Positions 22,091-33,520 of a stretch of 64,000 bases of DNA are shown here, in pieces; the stretch's first letter is position 1; every line of letters starts with the position of its first letter. The translations under genes were made by a program, and so were the position numbers. The notes beneath the pieces were generated by a model that was not told the origin of the DNA, made no database searches, and saw only the letters and a program-made list of their open reading frames with translations. This stretch comes from Augochlora pura (Eukaryota; Arthropoda; Insecta; Hymenoptera; Halictidae), in NCBI RefSeq assembly GCF_028453695.1, contig NC_135776.1, forward strand, positions 8,874,663 to 8,938,662, read 5' to 3'.

Positions 22091-23089
22091 AAAAGTAACT
22101 CTGTAATTTCGTTGATTTCCAATTTCAACTTTTATTATAAAGGGATTTGGAATCCTAATGTTCGTGACTTTTTGCGATTCTATAATTTGTCGAAAAATTA
22201 TTGGCTCGAGTATATAGTCATTTAAACATTCTATGTTCATAAAAATTGCCAGTAACCGTGTTCGGATTGTATTTAACAGGCTAAACAAATTATGTGTTCG
22301 TATCTTTGGAACCTGCACCATGATACAATGTTTTTAACTTTATAATACGAAAAAATATAATAATAATTATAAGAAGAAGAATCTATTTGCAAAATTGAAT
22401 AAATATGACACGAATGAAGTTGTAAGTGAAAAAGTTATATAGGTTTTTCATTTCAAATTAATCCTTCTTAGATCATATTCAGTTGTTTGCACTTTGAATT
22501 AATCCGTTCGTGAATCATATTAACTATTTGCAAATCCAATTAACTGACAGGTTTCTTTCTATATTTTCAATTTCTTCCATTCAAATTCTAAAGTTACTAT
22601 TTTATATGTTTATTCATGAAATAATACAAATTTCATTACAGATCATTATTATTTATAAATCCTCAACAATTATTTATAAAATTTATAAAAATATCAACTT
22701 CTAAATTTAACGATTAACAAACAAGTGAACTTAATTTATAGAAATGATAATTGAAGTACAGTCGAGTTTTACTATTTTTTCTTAATAGAATCGTATAATT
22801 TCTTATGCTCGATTCGATGCAGATTGGAATGCTGAATGAAAATTTATTAACTTATTTACACACACCTCCGTATCTATCGTATATTAGTTTAAATACTTAT
22901 GTAAACTTCTCTATTGTGCACAATTATCTTGATTTTCCGGTCCATACTTAAATTTTTCGCAGATGTTCATCGTACAACGAAATTACCTATCATTACATTA
23001 ATCAGCCATCACGATATATAATTTTAATATTCGCGTAGAACAATTTCTAGATAATAATGAGAAAACACGGACTTTGTATTCAGGCTAAC
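22091..23089. other. AT-rich stretch, no gene seen
   Basis: No meaningful ORF or repeat recognised. Confidence 0.45.
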
Positions 23090-23249
23090 AGTAATTTTCC
23101 ATGGCGTTGAAATTGTGAACTAACGTACGAAACAACAAACAAATAAGACCGTCTGAACGCCGGGATAAAAAAAAAGAAGAAACAGAAAAAAGAGACAAGT
23201 TATTCGATAACTACAAATTGGCTTTCTGCGAATTATCCTTGCGGCTTAA

Positions 23250-23579
23250 TTGCAGAAAATTGTTCCCCGCGCGTATAGTGGTAATTGTTATGTGGCACTA
23301 CGTGACGAAAGTCACAGTCTCACGGAATTACGACTCGGAAAATGTCTTCGATGCGAGTGTGATCGAGTGATGCAAACGTCAAGACACGTTTTATTATATC
23401 ACGCGTTCATTCACCCTTCCCGATCTTCTTATCTCGCTTATCCTAACTTCGTCTTTCCCGCTCCTGCCAGTGATCTTCACGCGAGCCCAACCTTTTCTTT
23501 TCAATGTTGCAATTGCCTTCATTCAAATGCATTTAACGATGGGCTCGCTCATTTAAAACTATTTCACTTTACTTTATAG
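23250..23579 (+). pseudogene. Possible relic of a non-LTR reverse transcriptase C-terminal tail
   Basis: In this 109-codon frame, residues about 29-62 contain CLRCECD...QTSRHVLLYHAF...PSRSS. This is reminiscent of the C-terminal zinc-like segment of R1/Jockey-type reverse transcriptases (C-x-C...Q/E-T..H-x-L-x...R..L). The third ligand position, usually C after H, is not preserved (LLYHAF rather than LLxC). Nothing catalytic lies upstream and no poly(A) or target duplication was found. It may be chance in a moderately GC-rich block (23090-23580). Confidence 0.22.
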
Positions 23580-23580
23580 A

Positions 23581-25300
23581 AATAATAATCGTTTGTTTCA
23601 TCGGACCTACCGCGATTTTTATTATTTTAGACTCGTTAAAGAAATATATCGACCGGAAAATTTCCAAGGAATTTATATGTATGCGTTTGTAATCTTGGTG
23701 ATAGTAATCTAAGAAAATTATTTGTAATCTTAACTGTCGAATGACAGCTTTTAATATATTGTATATTGTAATATATTATACTATATTACGTTATGTAATT
23801 ATAGGTTTGTTTAACTATGTTTAATGCACTATATTGTTACAATAATGATTGTATTAAATTTTTGTAATTATTATATATTACTAAGATATTATATTATTAT
23901 ATTTACGTTTAAAATGTACTACTTTAATTTAGAGTATTTATGCAAAATAAAAATTTGCTGCAGAAATGACAAGAAAGAGAAGCCAAATAAAAACGTATTT
24001 TATCTCTTAAGTACTTTAATAACTTGAAAACAATACTATAACAATATTAAATTTCTCTAATATTTTTACTACTTTGTCTTTTATCCATTTATTTTTATTA
24101 TTAATGTATATAATACGTAGTCCATAAATTACATTACAATAGTGTATTACACCATGTTGTTTCGATTCTAATCTTACTTATTTTCTTCTCTTAATTTACT
24201 TAATTTATTATTTGAAAATTGATTGGTTGACAGTAAGTTAACATTCACGAAATATCGGTGAATTAGTGTTAATAACTAACCAATACGTGAGTGTTAAATA
24301 TGTCCTTTATAATTAGAAATTGTTTAAAATACATTTTTCACATAAGATAGTAATTATACTATGTTATTACACATAGTGTATGTAATAAACAAAACTATAT
24401 TATTAAACATGGTTTTTCTCAAGAGAAGCCTCAAGATAATTGCATTATTATAACAAGTTAATTTTTATTATAATTTCTAATTTTTATTACACTTTCTATT
24501 CTTTATTATTAATGATTACTGGTACAATAGAGAAACAGATGATGTACAAGTGAATACTTTTGTGAAATCATATATAAAAATTAAAGTTTACAAATAATAG
24601 CAATTAATTGTGATAATTATATTAATACACTTAGTTTAGTTGTATTGTCATTTCTTAGCAAACTGTTATATATTATTTTAAATACCAATTAAACTAATTC
24701 TGATATACATTAATTTTTATCGAAAACGTGAGTATTTTGAAATTATAACAAATATACTGCCAATTTGATTTGCGTACAAAGATAACTTTTTTCTCTTTTC
24801 TAAAAATTCCAAAATTTAGAGTTTGCATTCATTCTGATTAATGTATTTTGCCATTAACATCTCAGTTTATTTAACACTTATATTATATTATTACAGTATT
24901 ATATCAGTTGTTATAAAGCTAGTGTATAAATTAATAAGTCTCGTCGAATTTTTAAAGAAATTGTAACATGCATTTAAAAATCGAATACATTTAATTGTTT
25001 ATATTAACCTTATATTTCATACATGATTACCGATATAATATAAATGTATACACTTAATTTTATTATCGCAGAGAATTATTCTTGGAGTTCTCTTAGAGAA
25101 ATATTTAAATACAGTCTTCCTACTTCATTTTTTATGAAGACAATGAATTAAAATATGAAAACAATGAATTATAAAATATATCGTATTATAATTATTGCCT
25201 TATCTTTATAAAGGAATAGTTAAATATTAACCGTGAACACGATACTTCGAAATAACATTATTGCAACCACTCGATAACAATAATTCTACAATATTTCCAT
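23581..25300. other. AT-rich stretch, no gene seen
   Basis: Long AT-rich text with scattered TATAATATAT runs. The ORF 23824-24027 is AT-driven. No clear array or element. Confidence 0.5.
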
Positions 25301-25612
25301 TTCAACTATAATTATACAAAACTTTCAAATATTAAATTATGTTGTAATTTTGCTTTCTCACGCTTTAATTTTAACATTAACTCAACAACAATTACAAATA
25401 CCGGATCACAGAGTCGCAGAAATCTTTCACTCTTAAATTTTAACTTTAATCGAAACAGAAAAATTACAAATATTAAATATTATTACATTATACAAATATT
25501 ACCAAACAAAAATGACAAATGTTGACTTACAACTGTCGTATAAATCTCTCCTATTCCATTGTTAACTTTAATTATAAAAGGATTACAAGTATCGTATACC
25601 GGTGTCGTAAAA
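25301..25612. repeat. Possible degenerate tandem repeat
   Basis: TTAA(A)TTTTAAC(T)TTAA followed by A(A)TTACAAATA-type words recurs near 25370, 25435 and 25560 (spacing about 65-120). The copies are very diverged and the repeat may be older text biased by composition. Confidence 0.25.
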
Positions 25613-25829
25613 CATTGTCGGAAGATTCCCACGTCGGGAAATATTTATTTATAACCAATCAGCCGCGTCTGTCGCGTATCGTTCCGTCGTCGACACCATA
25701 GAGCGACACCGACACGTCCTCGGAGGAAATAAGGAGTAATCGCGGACGTATAATGAAAAAGAGTCGCACGACGGGGACAGCCACGTTTGAAAACGTAACT
25801 GACTCGCGAAAGTTGAGATCCGGTGGCGA
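25613..25829. other. GC-rich block
   Basis: CpG-rich segment (GTCTGTCGCGTATCGTTCCGTCG) between AT-rich DNA and a purine tract. No credible ORF. Confidence 0.3.
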
Positions 25830-26285
25830 AGAAACGGGAGGAGGAGAAGAAATAAAATGAAAGAGGAGAAACAAGGGGAGAAGACCTCGAAGATAAAAGA
25901 ACACACAAAACGATTGACGCGAGAGAGAAAGAGAGGGGGAGGAGAATGAGAGAGAGAGAGAGAAAGATGGAGGGAGAAAGAAAAAGAGAGAGACAGAAAG
26001 AGAAACAGAGAGAAAGAGAAAGGAGAGAAAAGGAAGAAAAGAGACAGAGAAGGAGGGAGAGAAGAGTTGAAAGGCATTGTGGTAGAAAAAGAAATGAAAA
26101 TAACAGAGAGGATAAGAACCGGAGAAAATATCGTAGAAGGGGAAAGGGGTTACGTATCATATGCTTTCAGGCGAGCAGAAAAAAGAAGTAGACGCGCTCC
26201 GAAAGAAAGAGAAATTACTTATTGTGCATTTTGCAGAAAAGGAGAAAGAAAGCGTGAATGGGGCGAGAAAGGGGGGGGGGGGGAG
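25830..26285 (+). repeat. Purine-rich tract ending in a run of 13 G
   Basis: GA-rich from about 25830, with (GAGA)n at 25920-26000, then looser purine text. A pure G13 run occupies 26271-26283. Frames on both strands (25645-26160, 25946-26191, 26067-26378) reflect composition and not a gene. Confidence 0.8.
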
Positions 26286-26420
26286 ACGCAGGCTTTTAAA
26301 AAGAAACGTTATTTAAAACGCGTTCCGCGGACAAAAGAACGGAAGATCTTTAGCCGGAATGTATTCGATAAGCAATGAGGGAACTATGGTATTTTGTAAG
26401 AGCTCTGCTAGATAGAAAGG
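26286..26420. other. No gene seen
   Basis: Mixed composition between two purine-biased tracts. Confidence 0.35.
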
Positions 26421-26745
26421 ACAGTGTCATTAGTGGCGGAAGATGAAATTGAGGAAGATGAATTGAGGAGAAATCGAAAATAAAATAAAAAATGAGAACG
26501 AGCTTAGAAATAAAAATAGGATTGAAAATGCAAACGAGATAAAATAGGAAAGTGATATCAAAAATCAAAATTAAAAATAATATTGCAAATGAAATTAAAA
26601 ATGAAAATGATATTGCAAGTAAAATTAAAAATGCAAGTGCAGTAAAAAATAAGAACGAAAACAGAAATAAAAATGAGATTAAAAGTGAAAATGAAATTGA
26701 AAATAACGTTGAAAGTAAAATGAGAAAACAAGCTCAGTCGTGAAA
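26421..26745 (+). repeat. Degenerate AAATGAAAATGA-type low-complexity tract
   Basis: Repeated words AAAATGA, ATTAAAAATGAAAATG and GATATTGCAA(G/A)T occur with irregular spacing. The plus frame 26552-26743 is K/N/E-rich as a result. Confidence 0.75.
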
Positions 26746-27480
26746 AATAAAAAGAACAGGAATACAAGTACAGTCGAGATCAAAATCTTCGTGCAAAAAA
26801 AGAGATAATTTGCATGGTCAATGATTAAAAAATTAGGTTTAGTATTTTTTAAAAAAAATAATTTCGTTCTGCTATATACATTTACAAATAGATCTACATA
26901 CATGTTCTACTGTTTGTTATATACTATAGTTTAGTACAATTTCATATATTAATTAATAGTTTACTATTTATTTACCGTATATTAACGTTCTGCTGTTTAA
27001 AATTATGAAACGTACTATTGCTTAAAATCACTAAAGACTCAGCAAAATAAATAAAATTATTTTTACAGTAAATTATTTTCTTTAGGATATTGTTAAGATT
27101 AATTCCGAATATATTTCAAGAACAGCCAGCGCAAAGTAGAAATGCAATATAGCAGAAGAATGATTCGGCAAGGTTACCACGAAGAAATGTTGCACACGAA
27201 AGAAATCGTATCTGTTGTGTTTTTAGTGCGCGGCGACAAAAGAGAATAACAATGGAGGCCACGGAACGTGTTCCCGTCGTTAAAAAACAACGAATGTTTT
27301 GAACTTGAGTAACAAAGGAAAAGATAGAGCAAGAAGAATGCAGCGTTTCGTGCCGCAAACGGATATCTAAACTCGAATTCTTCTTTGTCCAACAAAACTG
27401 CAGGTTCATTATGTAACACGCTGTTATTTAAAACAGTCTAGACGAAGTTTTAAACGACACAAAGGATTTATTAAACAATA
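26746..27480. other. No gene seen
   Basis: AT-rich, with a slightly GC-richer part at 27115-27420. The minus ORFs there (27116-27409, 27174-27419) lack motifs. Confidence 0.4.
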
Positions 27481-27481
27481 A

Positions 27482-27600
27482 CAAGATGAACAAAGTTGAT
27501 ATTATGTTACAACGATAGATATTACATACAAAGTTGATATTATATTACAACGATATATATTGTATACAAAGTTTATATTAATATTGTTTAATATTAATAT
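27482..27600 (+). repeat. 38 bp tandem repeat, about 2.5 copies
   Basis: ACAAAGTTGATATTAT(G/A)TTACAACGATA(G/T)ATATT recurs at 27492 and 27530, with a partial third copy at 27568. Confidence 0.8.
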
Positions 27601-28345
27601 TTAATAGGATGAACGAATTTACAGTACATACAAAATAAAACCGATTTACAAGAATATTAAAGAAGCAGTTGATTAAATAATAAGAAGACGAACAATATTG
27701 CAATGAGCTCCAATTTTTACAAATAAATACATATAAAGCTAGTCTAGAAAAATATTTAATTGTCAGAAGCAAACGATTGTTTAAATATTAATGTGGACGA
27801 ACTTTGCAGTACGATTTGAGTTTTGAAAATATAAAATTAGTATGTAATAATGTGAATATATAAATTAGTTTATAAAAATATGTAAGTATCATAGGCAAAC
27901 AATTAATTAAATAATAATGCAACATTAAATAATAATCTACAAATGTATAGTACGTTTCGATTTTTATAATGTATAAATATAAACGAGTCTTTTCGAATAT
28001 TTAGAAATTACAACCGAACGATTGATTGTTTCAGTGATAATCGTAAAAACAAACTTGTACTACGTTTCAATTTTTAAACTAGATAAGTATGCAACTAAAC
28101 TTTTTAAAAGTCATGCGGAAGCTATTGACTGCATAATAACAGAATAAACCAACATATAGAACGTATTCATTTTCAGGGAAGGTAGACGCAAAAAGTACGT
28201 GTGATGCATTTTGAATAAGTTATAAGCAACTGATTAAATAAAAAAAGAACGAACAAATTCACAGTCTTTGTTTTCAGAAATGTATAAACATGAAATACGC
28301 CTTTTCAAAAGTGACAAGCAACCAAATGCTCAAATAATATTAAAT
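27600..28345 (+). repeat. Ancient degenerate tandem array, about 7 units of 92-125 bp
   Basis: Successive units appear to restart with (A/G)GCAA(A/C)(C/T)GATTGATTAAATAATA near 27665, 27767, 27892, 28011, 28116, 28224 and 28316. Each is followed by a GAACAAA-rich part, then GTACGTTTC.ATTTTT, then ATAAATATAAA...AGTCTTTT.AAA. Identity between units is low, so the array is old. It has no coding capacity. Confidence 0.55.
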
Positions 28346-28394
28346 ACATAACTACTGTGTAAATAATTGTTTATAACCATAAAACCAAGTAACT

Positions 28395-28986
28395 GATGTG
28401 TGATAATTGAGCTCTTCAGTTGTCATCAGTTGTATCTTAAAAACAATCTTCATACAAAAATTAAGAACATCGTGAAACGATCGAATATATTTTGTTAAAT
28501 TTTGTATATAATCTATTACTTGACAAAATAAATATATCAATACAAATGTACTCGTTTAATATAATAAATTAACACAGAATTACTTGTTTCATTTTATGTT
28601 CAAGATAAATCATACTTCTTAAGACCACCAACTGACTATACTTATGCTAAACGAAACGCAGAGTTAAAAAATTACAATAGTATAGTGTGTTATGATTAGA
28701 CTGTGGATTTCTATATGAAATAATTATTGTTCTTTCTTTAATCACTGTAATAGATTCGAGATAAGACATTGGTAGCTTTAAGTTCTATCGATCTTTCTTC
28801 CATCTTGAATTTCAATCACTTAATTTTGTCATAAACGCATAAAATAGCATAAGAACTACAGAAAAAGATAATGCTCGAATAACAGTAAAGATTAAGGACA
28901 TTGTAAAACGATTCGTGTTAAATATATCATTGTTAAACTTTCCGTGCTCTCACTACTTGACGAAACAAACAAGCTGATACAAATTA
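28395..28986 (+). repeat. Diverged direct repeat pair, spacing about 430 bp
   Basis: The segment at about 28467-28548 (CATCGTGAAACGATCG...TACTTGACAAAATAAA...GATACAAA-like) recurs at about 28897-28984 (CATTGTAAAACGATTCG...CTACTTGACGAAACAAA...GATACAAA). The text between is AT-rich with no gene. Confidence 0.6.
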
Positions 28987-29207
28987 TTAGGTCTACCGGA
29001 TGTCATATTGGGTTTTAACAAGTATGCATATGCTCATTTGAGACATATATTTTTCAGAAATATTATTTACAAATTGCCATCACGCTGACTACAAGTTATA
29101 AGTAACGAAATTAAATTGTATAATAAATATATATATATAAATATAAATGTACGAAAAATTGATTATATTCTTTCACTTCGCAGAACAGAGCTTCCCGACA
29201 GGCCTAA
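28987..29207 (-). mobile_element. Mariner-type MITE, copy B (221 bp)
   Basis: The outer ends are TTAGGTCTACCGGATGTC on the left and, inverted, TTAGGCCTGTCGGGAAGC ending at 29207. The inverted interior begins CTCTGTTCTGCGAAGTGAA, matching 49091 (TTCTGTCTGCGAAGTGAA). CATCACGCTGACTACAAGTT corresponds to the 10526 and 49091 interiors. The orientation is opposite to those two copies. The left flank is TA and the right flank is altered. Confidence 0.75.
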
Positions 29208-30025
29208 CAATTTGCTCACCATTACAAACAATACAACGTACGAACTTACGACACGTTTTCGATTTCCAACGATCGAAATTACGAAGAAAACCCGCCGAGA
29301 TATTTTCAGCGGCAAGACAGCCTGGAACCTCTTGAACCAGGATGAATAATAACGAAAACGCGTTTAGCGAAACGTGATTGCCGATGCGAACGAGAACCGC
29401 TTAAACAAGGGAGAAGGAAAGAAGGAAGCGTGAAACTTGGACGGGAGAAGCTAGACAACAGGGCAAAAGTTATTAACTACAGACTCCGGGGACGGGAAAG
29501 AGAAAACGGAAAAGCGAGGCGGAGAAGAAGGAGAAACCGCGGCGCGATGAAAGGAGAGGAGGCGAAGAGGGCGAAACGGAGAAGGAAGAAGACTGGAGGG
29601 AGGCAGAGAGGCGAAGGCAAGTCAAATGTTAGCGAGTGCACAGCGATGGAACGTCTTTAAGACCAAGGAGGGACTTATATAAGAAAGCAAGATGGCAACC
29701 GGTTGTCCCTGAGCCACGACCGGCGTTTATTTGCACATTTTTATCTATTTTTCGAGTCGACCAAAAAACCACGCAACCAGTTCGCCCGATGGCGCACATG
29801 GGTCGTGTCTCGCACCGCCGAGATTTTTCTTTTCCACGGGACAGATGCGTTTTTATTGTTACAGAAGGTGTCACACCGTGCCCGCTGTAATATTCTTAGT
29901 TACATGCCGCGTCGCCATCTTTCGTTATTTTCGTTATTTAGTCGACGCCGATACGCGGTCGAACGAAATAGCCGTGTACTCGTTCGGTATGAAATTTTTG
30001 CATGCTACACGAAAGATCTTCCATG
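29208..30025. promoter_or_regulatory. GC- and purine-rich block with TATA-like box
   Basis: CpG-rich text, with a strongly purine-rich part at 29400-29640. TATATAAG occurs at 29676-29683, followed by AAGATGGC. Overlapping ORFs of 81-121 codons (29636-29890, 29703-30068, 29731-30087, minus 29629-29874) lack recognised motifs. It is a candidate promoter or first-exon region. No splice evidence was seen. Confidence 0.25.
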
Positions 30026-30845
30026 GTTTTCGACTCCGTGTTTCGCTTGGAATAAGTACAGCTTATGATCTTAGAGAGTATCGATGACTTTTAAATCGCC
30101 TTGTATATAGTATTAAACATGTAGCTTGTATTAATATATTTATATTTCAAATAATAGGTAGCATTTTCTGTAGAGTTTAACAAAATATATTTAACATCAA
30201 TCGTTTCATGATATTTTTAATTTTTATTAGTACTTCAACGTTGTTTTTAAGATATTTGTATTAACAATCAAGGAACTTTTGTATTAACAATCCACGATTA
30301 CAGTACTGTTACAATTTTTTAACTCCGCATTTCGTTTGCTATAAGTATAGTTAGTGGTCTTGAAAAGTATCGATGTCTTTCAAATCGCCTTATATGTATA
30401 GTATTAAACATGTAGATTATACTAATATATTTCTTTTTCATACAATAGGTAGCATCTCCTGTAAAGTTTAACAAAAAATATTTAACATCTTGTTTCTAAG
30501 ATAACACTAGCAACAATCATAGAATATATGTATACTCCGCACGTACAATATTATTACAAATTTTCGACTCTGCGTTTCGTTCGATAAAAGTACAGTCAGT
30601 TGCTGATTTCAAGAAGTATCGGTAATCTTCGAGCAACATTAAATGTAAAATTTACCAAATATTTTGTGTTAATATGTTCATTTGGTCACACAATAAGCGG
30701 AAGTTACTCTAGAGTTTAACTAGATATATTTAACAATAATCGTTTTACGACGTTTTCAATTTTTATTGGTATTTGACCATTGTTTTTAAGATGCATTTAG
30801 CAAAAATCGACAAATGCAATCATATACGCAACACTGTTACAATCA
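30026..30845 (+). repeat. Three-unit tandem array, units about 243-288 bp
   Basis: Units restart near 30026, 30314 and 30557 with CGACTC(C/T)G(T/C)GTTTCG(C/T)T. Each continues with AAGTA(C/T)AG, AGTATCG(A/G)TG, TATAGTATTAAACATGTAG (first two) and AATAGGTAGCAT(T/C)T-like text. Each then has GTTTAACAAAATATATTTAAC, and the first and third units have a TTGTTTTTAAGAT part. The middle unit has an internal deletion. Substantial divergence implies age. Confidence 0.8.
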
Positions 30846-31110
30846 AACCTGTGTAGGTATAAACTGACTTATTTAAAAAATTATTTTAAACACCATGGTA
30901 TTTTATTTTATAATTATTTCCTCAGCATTTGATATAGAATTATTTGAACGAATATGTTTTCTCGGTTTTTAATTATTTGAAATAATTGAAAATAATTGTG
31001 GAATCCTTCTGGGAAATTATATGGTGATGTAATTATCAAGTCAGGATCCGGTTTATACTAATACCGTCACTGACATTTCCGCAAGATAAGAGGATCTGAC
31101 TATGTTAAAT
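30846..31110. other. No gene seen
   Basis: AT-rich, nothing recognised. Confidence 0.4.
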
Positions 31111-31111
31111 A

Positions 31112-31162
31112 GTGATCTAATAATAATAATAACCATGTATATAATAATAATAATAAAAAAAC
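31112..31162 (+). repeat. TAA microsatellite
   Basis: Two runs of TAA units (TAATAATAATAATAA) separated by a short spacer. Confidence 0.9.
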
Positions 31163-32115
31163 CAAGCTAATAACAACCTCGTTTATAATATAAAAAACGT
31201 AATTAATATTAGTACGTTTATTTTGTGAAACAACACATATAAAAAATGTACGGTTTAAGGGTTCCGACCATTTTGAAATTTTGAAAAAAACGAATTTTTT
31301 TCCTTTGTTTAAACTAGTAGCTCGAAATCTTAAAAATAAATTGTAAAAGGTTGAAGCTATGAAAATGAATCATTTTTACAAGTAAAAAGTCTGCAGTTGA
31401 TTGTTTTACTTCGTTTTGCAGTAATGACTCTTATAATCAGCTAAATGAAATTTTCTCCGAACTGAATGTTTAAGAAATGAGCTGTGAAAATATAACTACG
31501 TTTGTTTTTCACTTGATTGTATAGTATAATTATGAAATATTCGTTCATTAATGGTAAAATATGTACTTGTGTTTAGAATTCTTTGAAGATGAGGTGTACA
31601 GTGTATGTCATTTAATTTTCCACCGTAAGTTTTCATGCAAACTAGACGTAACTGTAAAAAGATGTTTGAAACGAAAGTTATTTGGTATCAAAGGGGACAT
31701 ACATGATAAAAACAAAATTTTTTACTATTTTCCACTTTGATCGAAATATGAGGATCACCTTGAATGTTTTTAACTATAACGTGCGACATTTAAACATGCC
31801 ACAAAATAGAAAATCAAAAATTATTAAAGCGCAAGGGTGGAGAAATTAATGTTTATCAAGATATTGTTTACATAATTTTCAATGCAAGAAATGTACAAAT
31901 ATTATCCATTAAAATCGATGCAAGCATATATGCAATTAAGCGATACAAATGAGACATGTTTAAGTGTCTTTTATTCTGATAAAAAAGGAAAATAGTACAA
32001 AATTAATTGTTGCCATCTGTACTCCTGTTTATACGAAACAACGTTCGCTCGAAAATTTTTTGACAGATTATTTGATTTACAAGGAAAATTAAAACGGTGT
32101 GAATGACTCACCCTG
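31163..32115 (-). repeat. Probable element body ending in CACCCTG
   Basis: At 32095-32115 the text reads GTGTGAATGACTCACCCTG followed by TATA, the inverse of a TATACAGGGTGAGTCA terminus. The other end is unclear. Text near 31260-31460 (TTGAAGCTATGAAAATGAAT) may be part of the same or another decayed element. No ORF. Confidence 0.35.
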
Positions 32116-32385
32116 TATATGTATATGAAAGAAATAAATAATAATCATCAAATGTGAGATGAAAAATTATTTTCACGTATCCTTAGGTAGAAAAACTTGG
32201 AAATAATCTGTATTAAATATTATTAATTGTTATTTGTTGTATTTCCTTCGTTCAGCATATAATTTCAGTGCCAGTCACAATTTTTGGAAAGTAAAGTGCT
32301 TTTAACGTTTAAACTATTATTTCTGTTCTCTACATATTGCTTCAATCTGCATATATCTATTGTTTAAGTTGTAATATTGAAAATC
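32116..32385. other. No gene seen
   Basis: AT-rich text. Confidence 0.35.
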
Positions 32386-32530
32386 ACTTGATACAGTAAT
32401 GCACTGCTAATTCAGATCATTTAATACGGTACTGTTCTACTATTTAAGATGATTTAATACAGTAATGTTCTACTATTTAAGATGATTTAATGCAGTAACG
32501 TTCCACTATTCATGAGCATTGAATACATCC
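32386..32530 (+). repeat. 33 bp tandem repeat, about 4 units
   Basis: The unit ATTTAATAC(A/G)GTA(A/C)TGTTC followed by TACTATTTAAGATG repeats exactly at 33 bp for two units. A diverged unit lies on either side. Confidence 0.85.
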
Positions 32531-33455
32531 ACTGAATAAATAGCAGAACTTGCAAAGTAAATTAATGTTCTAATGCATAAACACTGCCGGGAATCGTTTT
32601 CAACGGGAAGATTTGAAAATATTCCACGATTACTTTTAATTGTCGTAAAGTATAATTACCAAGAACTGAAAATACATTTTCGTATATTTTAATAAATATG
32701 AGCCGTTTATCCTAATATTGGCTTAAGTCCACCCATTTTAAAGTTCGGACAATTAAGAATTTTGCATTTGTAATAAATTTAAAAATATTGGTAACTGATA
32801 ACATGATAGTACAATGATTTTGTAGGAAATTATGTAGAGCGTGGAAATATATACAATATTAAAATAGCTAACTCGATGTTTCTGAAAAATTAACCTAGGA
32901 CACTTTTAAAATACGACAAATAAAGAGGAAGAAAAGGGAACAAAATAAAGTAAATATAAGAAATAGAAAAATCAAATAAAAGTGAAACATTAGTAAATTA
33001 TGAAAGAGTATAATTAATATCTCCGTTGACACAATACAAAGTTTTATTCCACACATTTCATCATACTGTATGATTCCACTTGCAATATACATCCGTATTT
33101 CTAAACTTTTGCCGGTGAGTGTACTTGTCTTTGAAAATTGATTGTGCCTCAAACTTATTACCATAAAGATTTTTAATCTAAAAATCGAAAAAGATTATGA
33201 AACATCTCGATGCAAGAAGTTGTATTAATCATTTTCCACGGTTATTGTTATGGAGCATTAAACTGCAGATTTCATACATTTATAATAAAAATAAGTAGAT
33301 GAAATTCAAAACAACAAAGACATTTAAAGAATTTCAAGATGCTATTGTATTATATTCGACACATCTAAATTATCAAGAATATATTTATACATTTACATGC
33401 TGCGTCGCATAAATTCAAACTTATGAATTTCATGTAAATTTAATCGTGCACTATT
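32531..33455. other. AT-rich stretch, no gene seen
   Basis: The minus ORF 32895-33164 is AT-driven (F/I/L-rich end) without a motif. Confidence 0.45.
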
Positions 33456-33456
33456 A

Positions 33457-33520
33457 TACAGGGTGTGTCAAAAGTTAGACTCCACGTTGTTTCACTCATT
33501 TCCGATGGTCTGATAAAAGA
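33457..33520 (+). repeat. CAGGGTGTGTCAAAAGT-type element terminus
   Basis: TATACAGGGTGTGTCAAAAG, with CAGGG at 33459. The tip resembles the 14090 element, but the adjoining text differs. Confidence 0.45.

Noticed and set aside
23250..23579. Functional gene with zinc-binding motif
   Set aside because: Only an incomplete C/H pattern and no further domain. Retained solely as a low-confidence retroelement relic.
25645..26160. 171-codon minus ORF, with 25649-26077 and plus 26067-26378
   Set aside because: They arise from a purine tract plus a GC-rich flank. Composition explains the length and no domain is visible.
30026..30845. CRISPR-like array
   Set aside because: Units are 243-288 bp and diverged throughout, with no short conserved repeat and unique spacers. 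The DNA is clearly animal.
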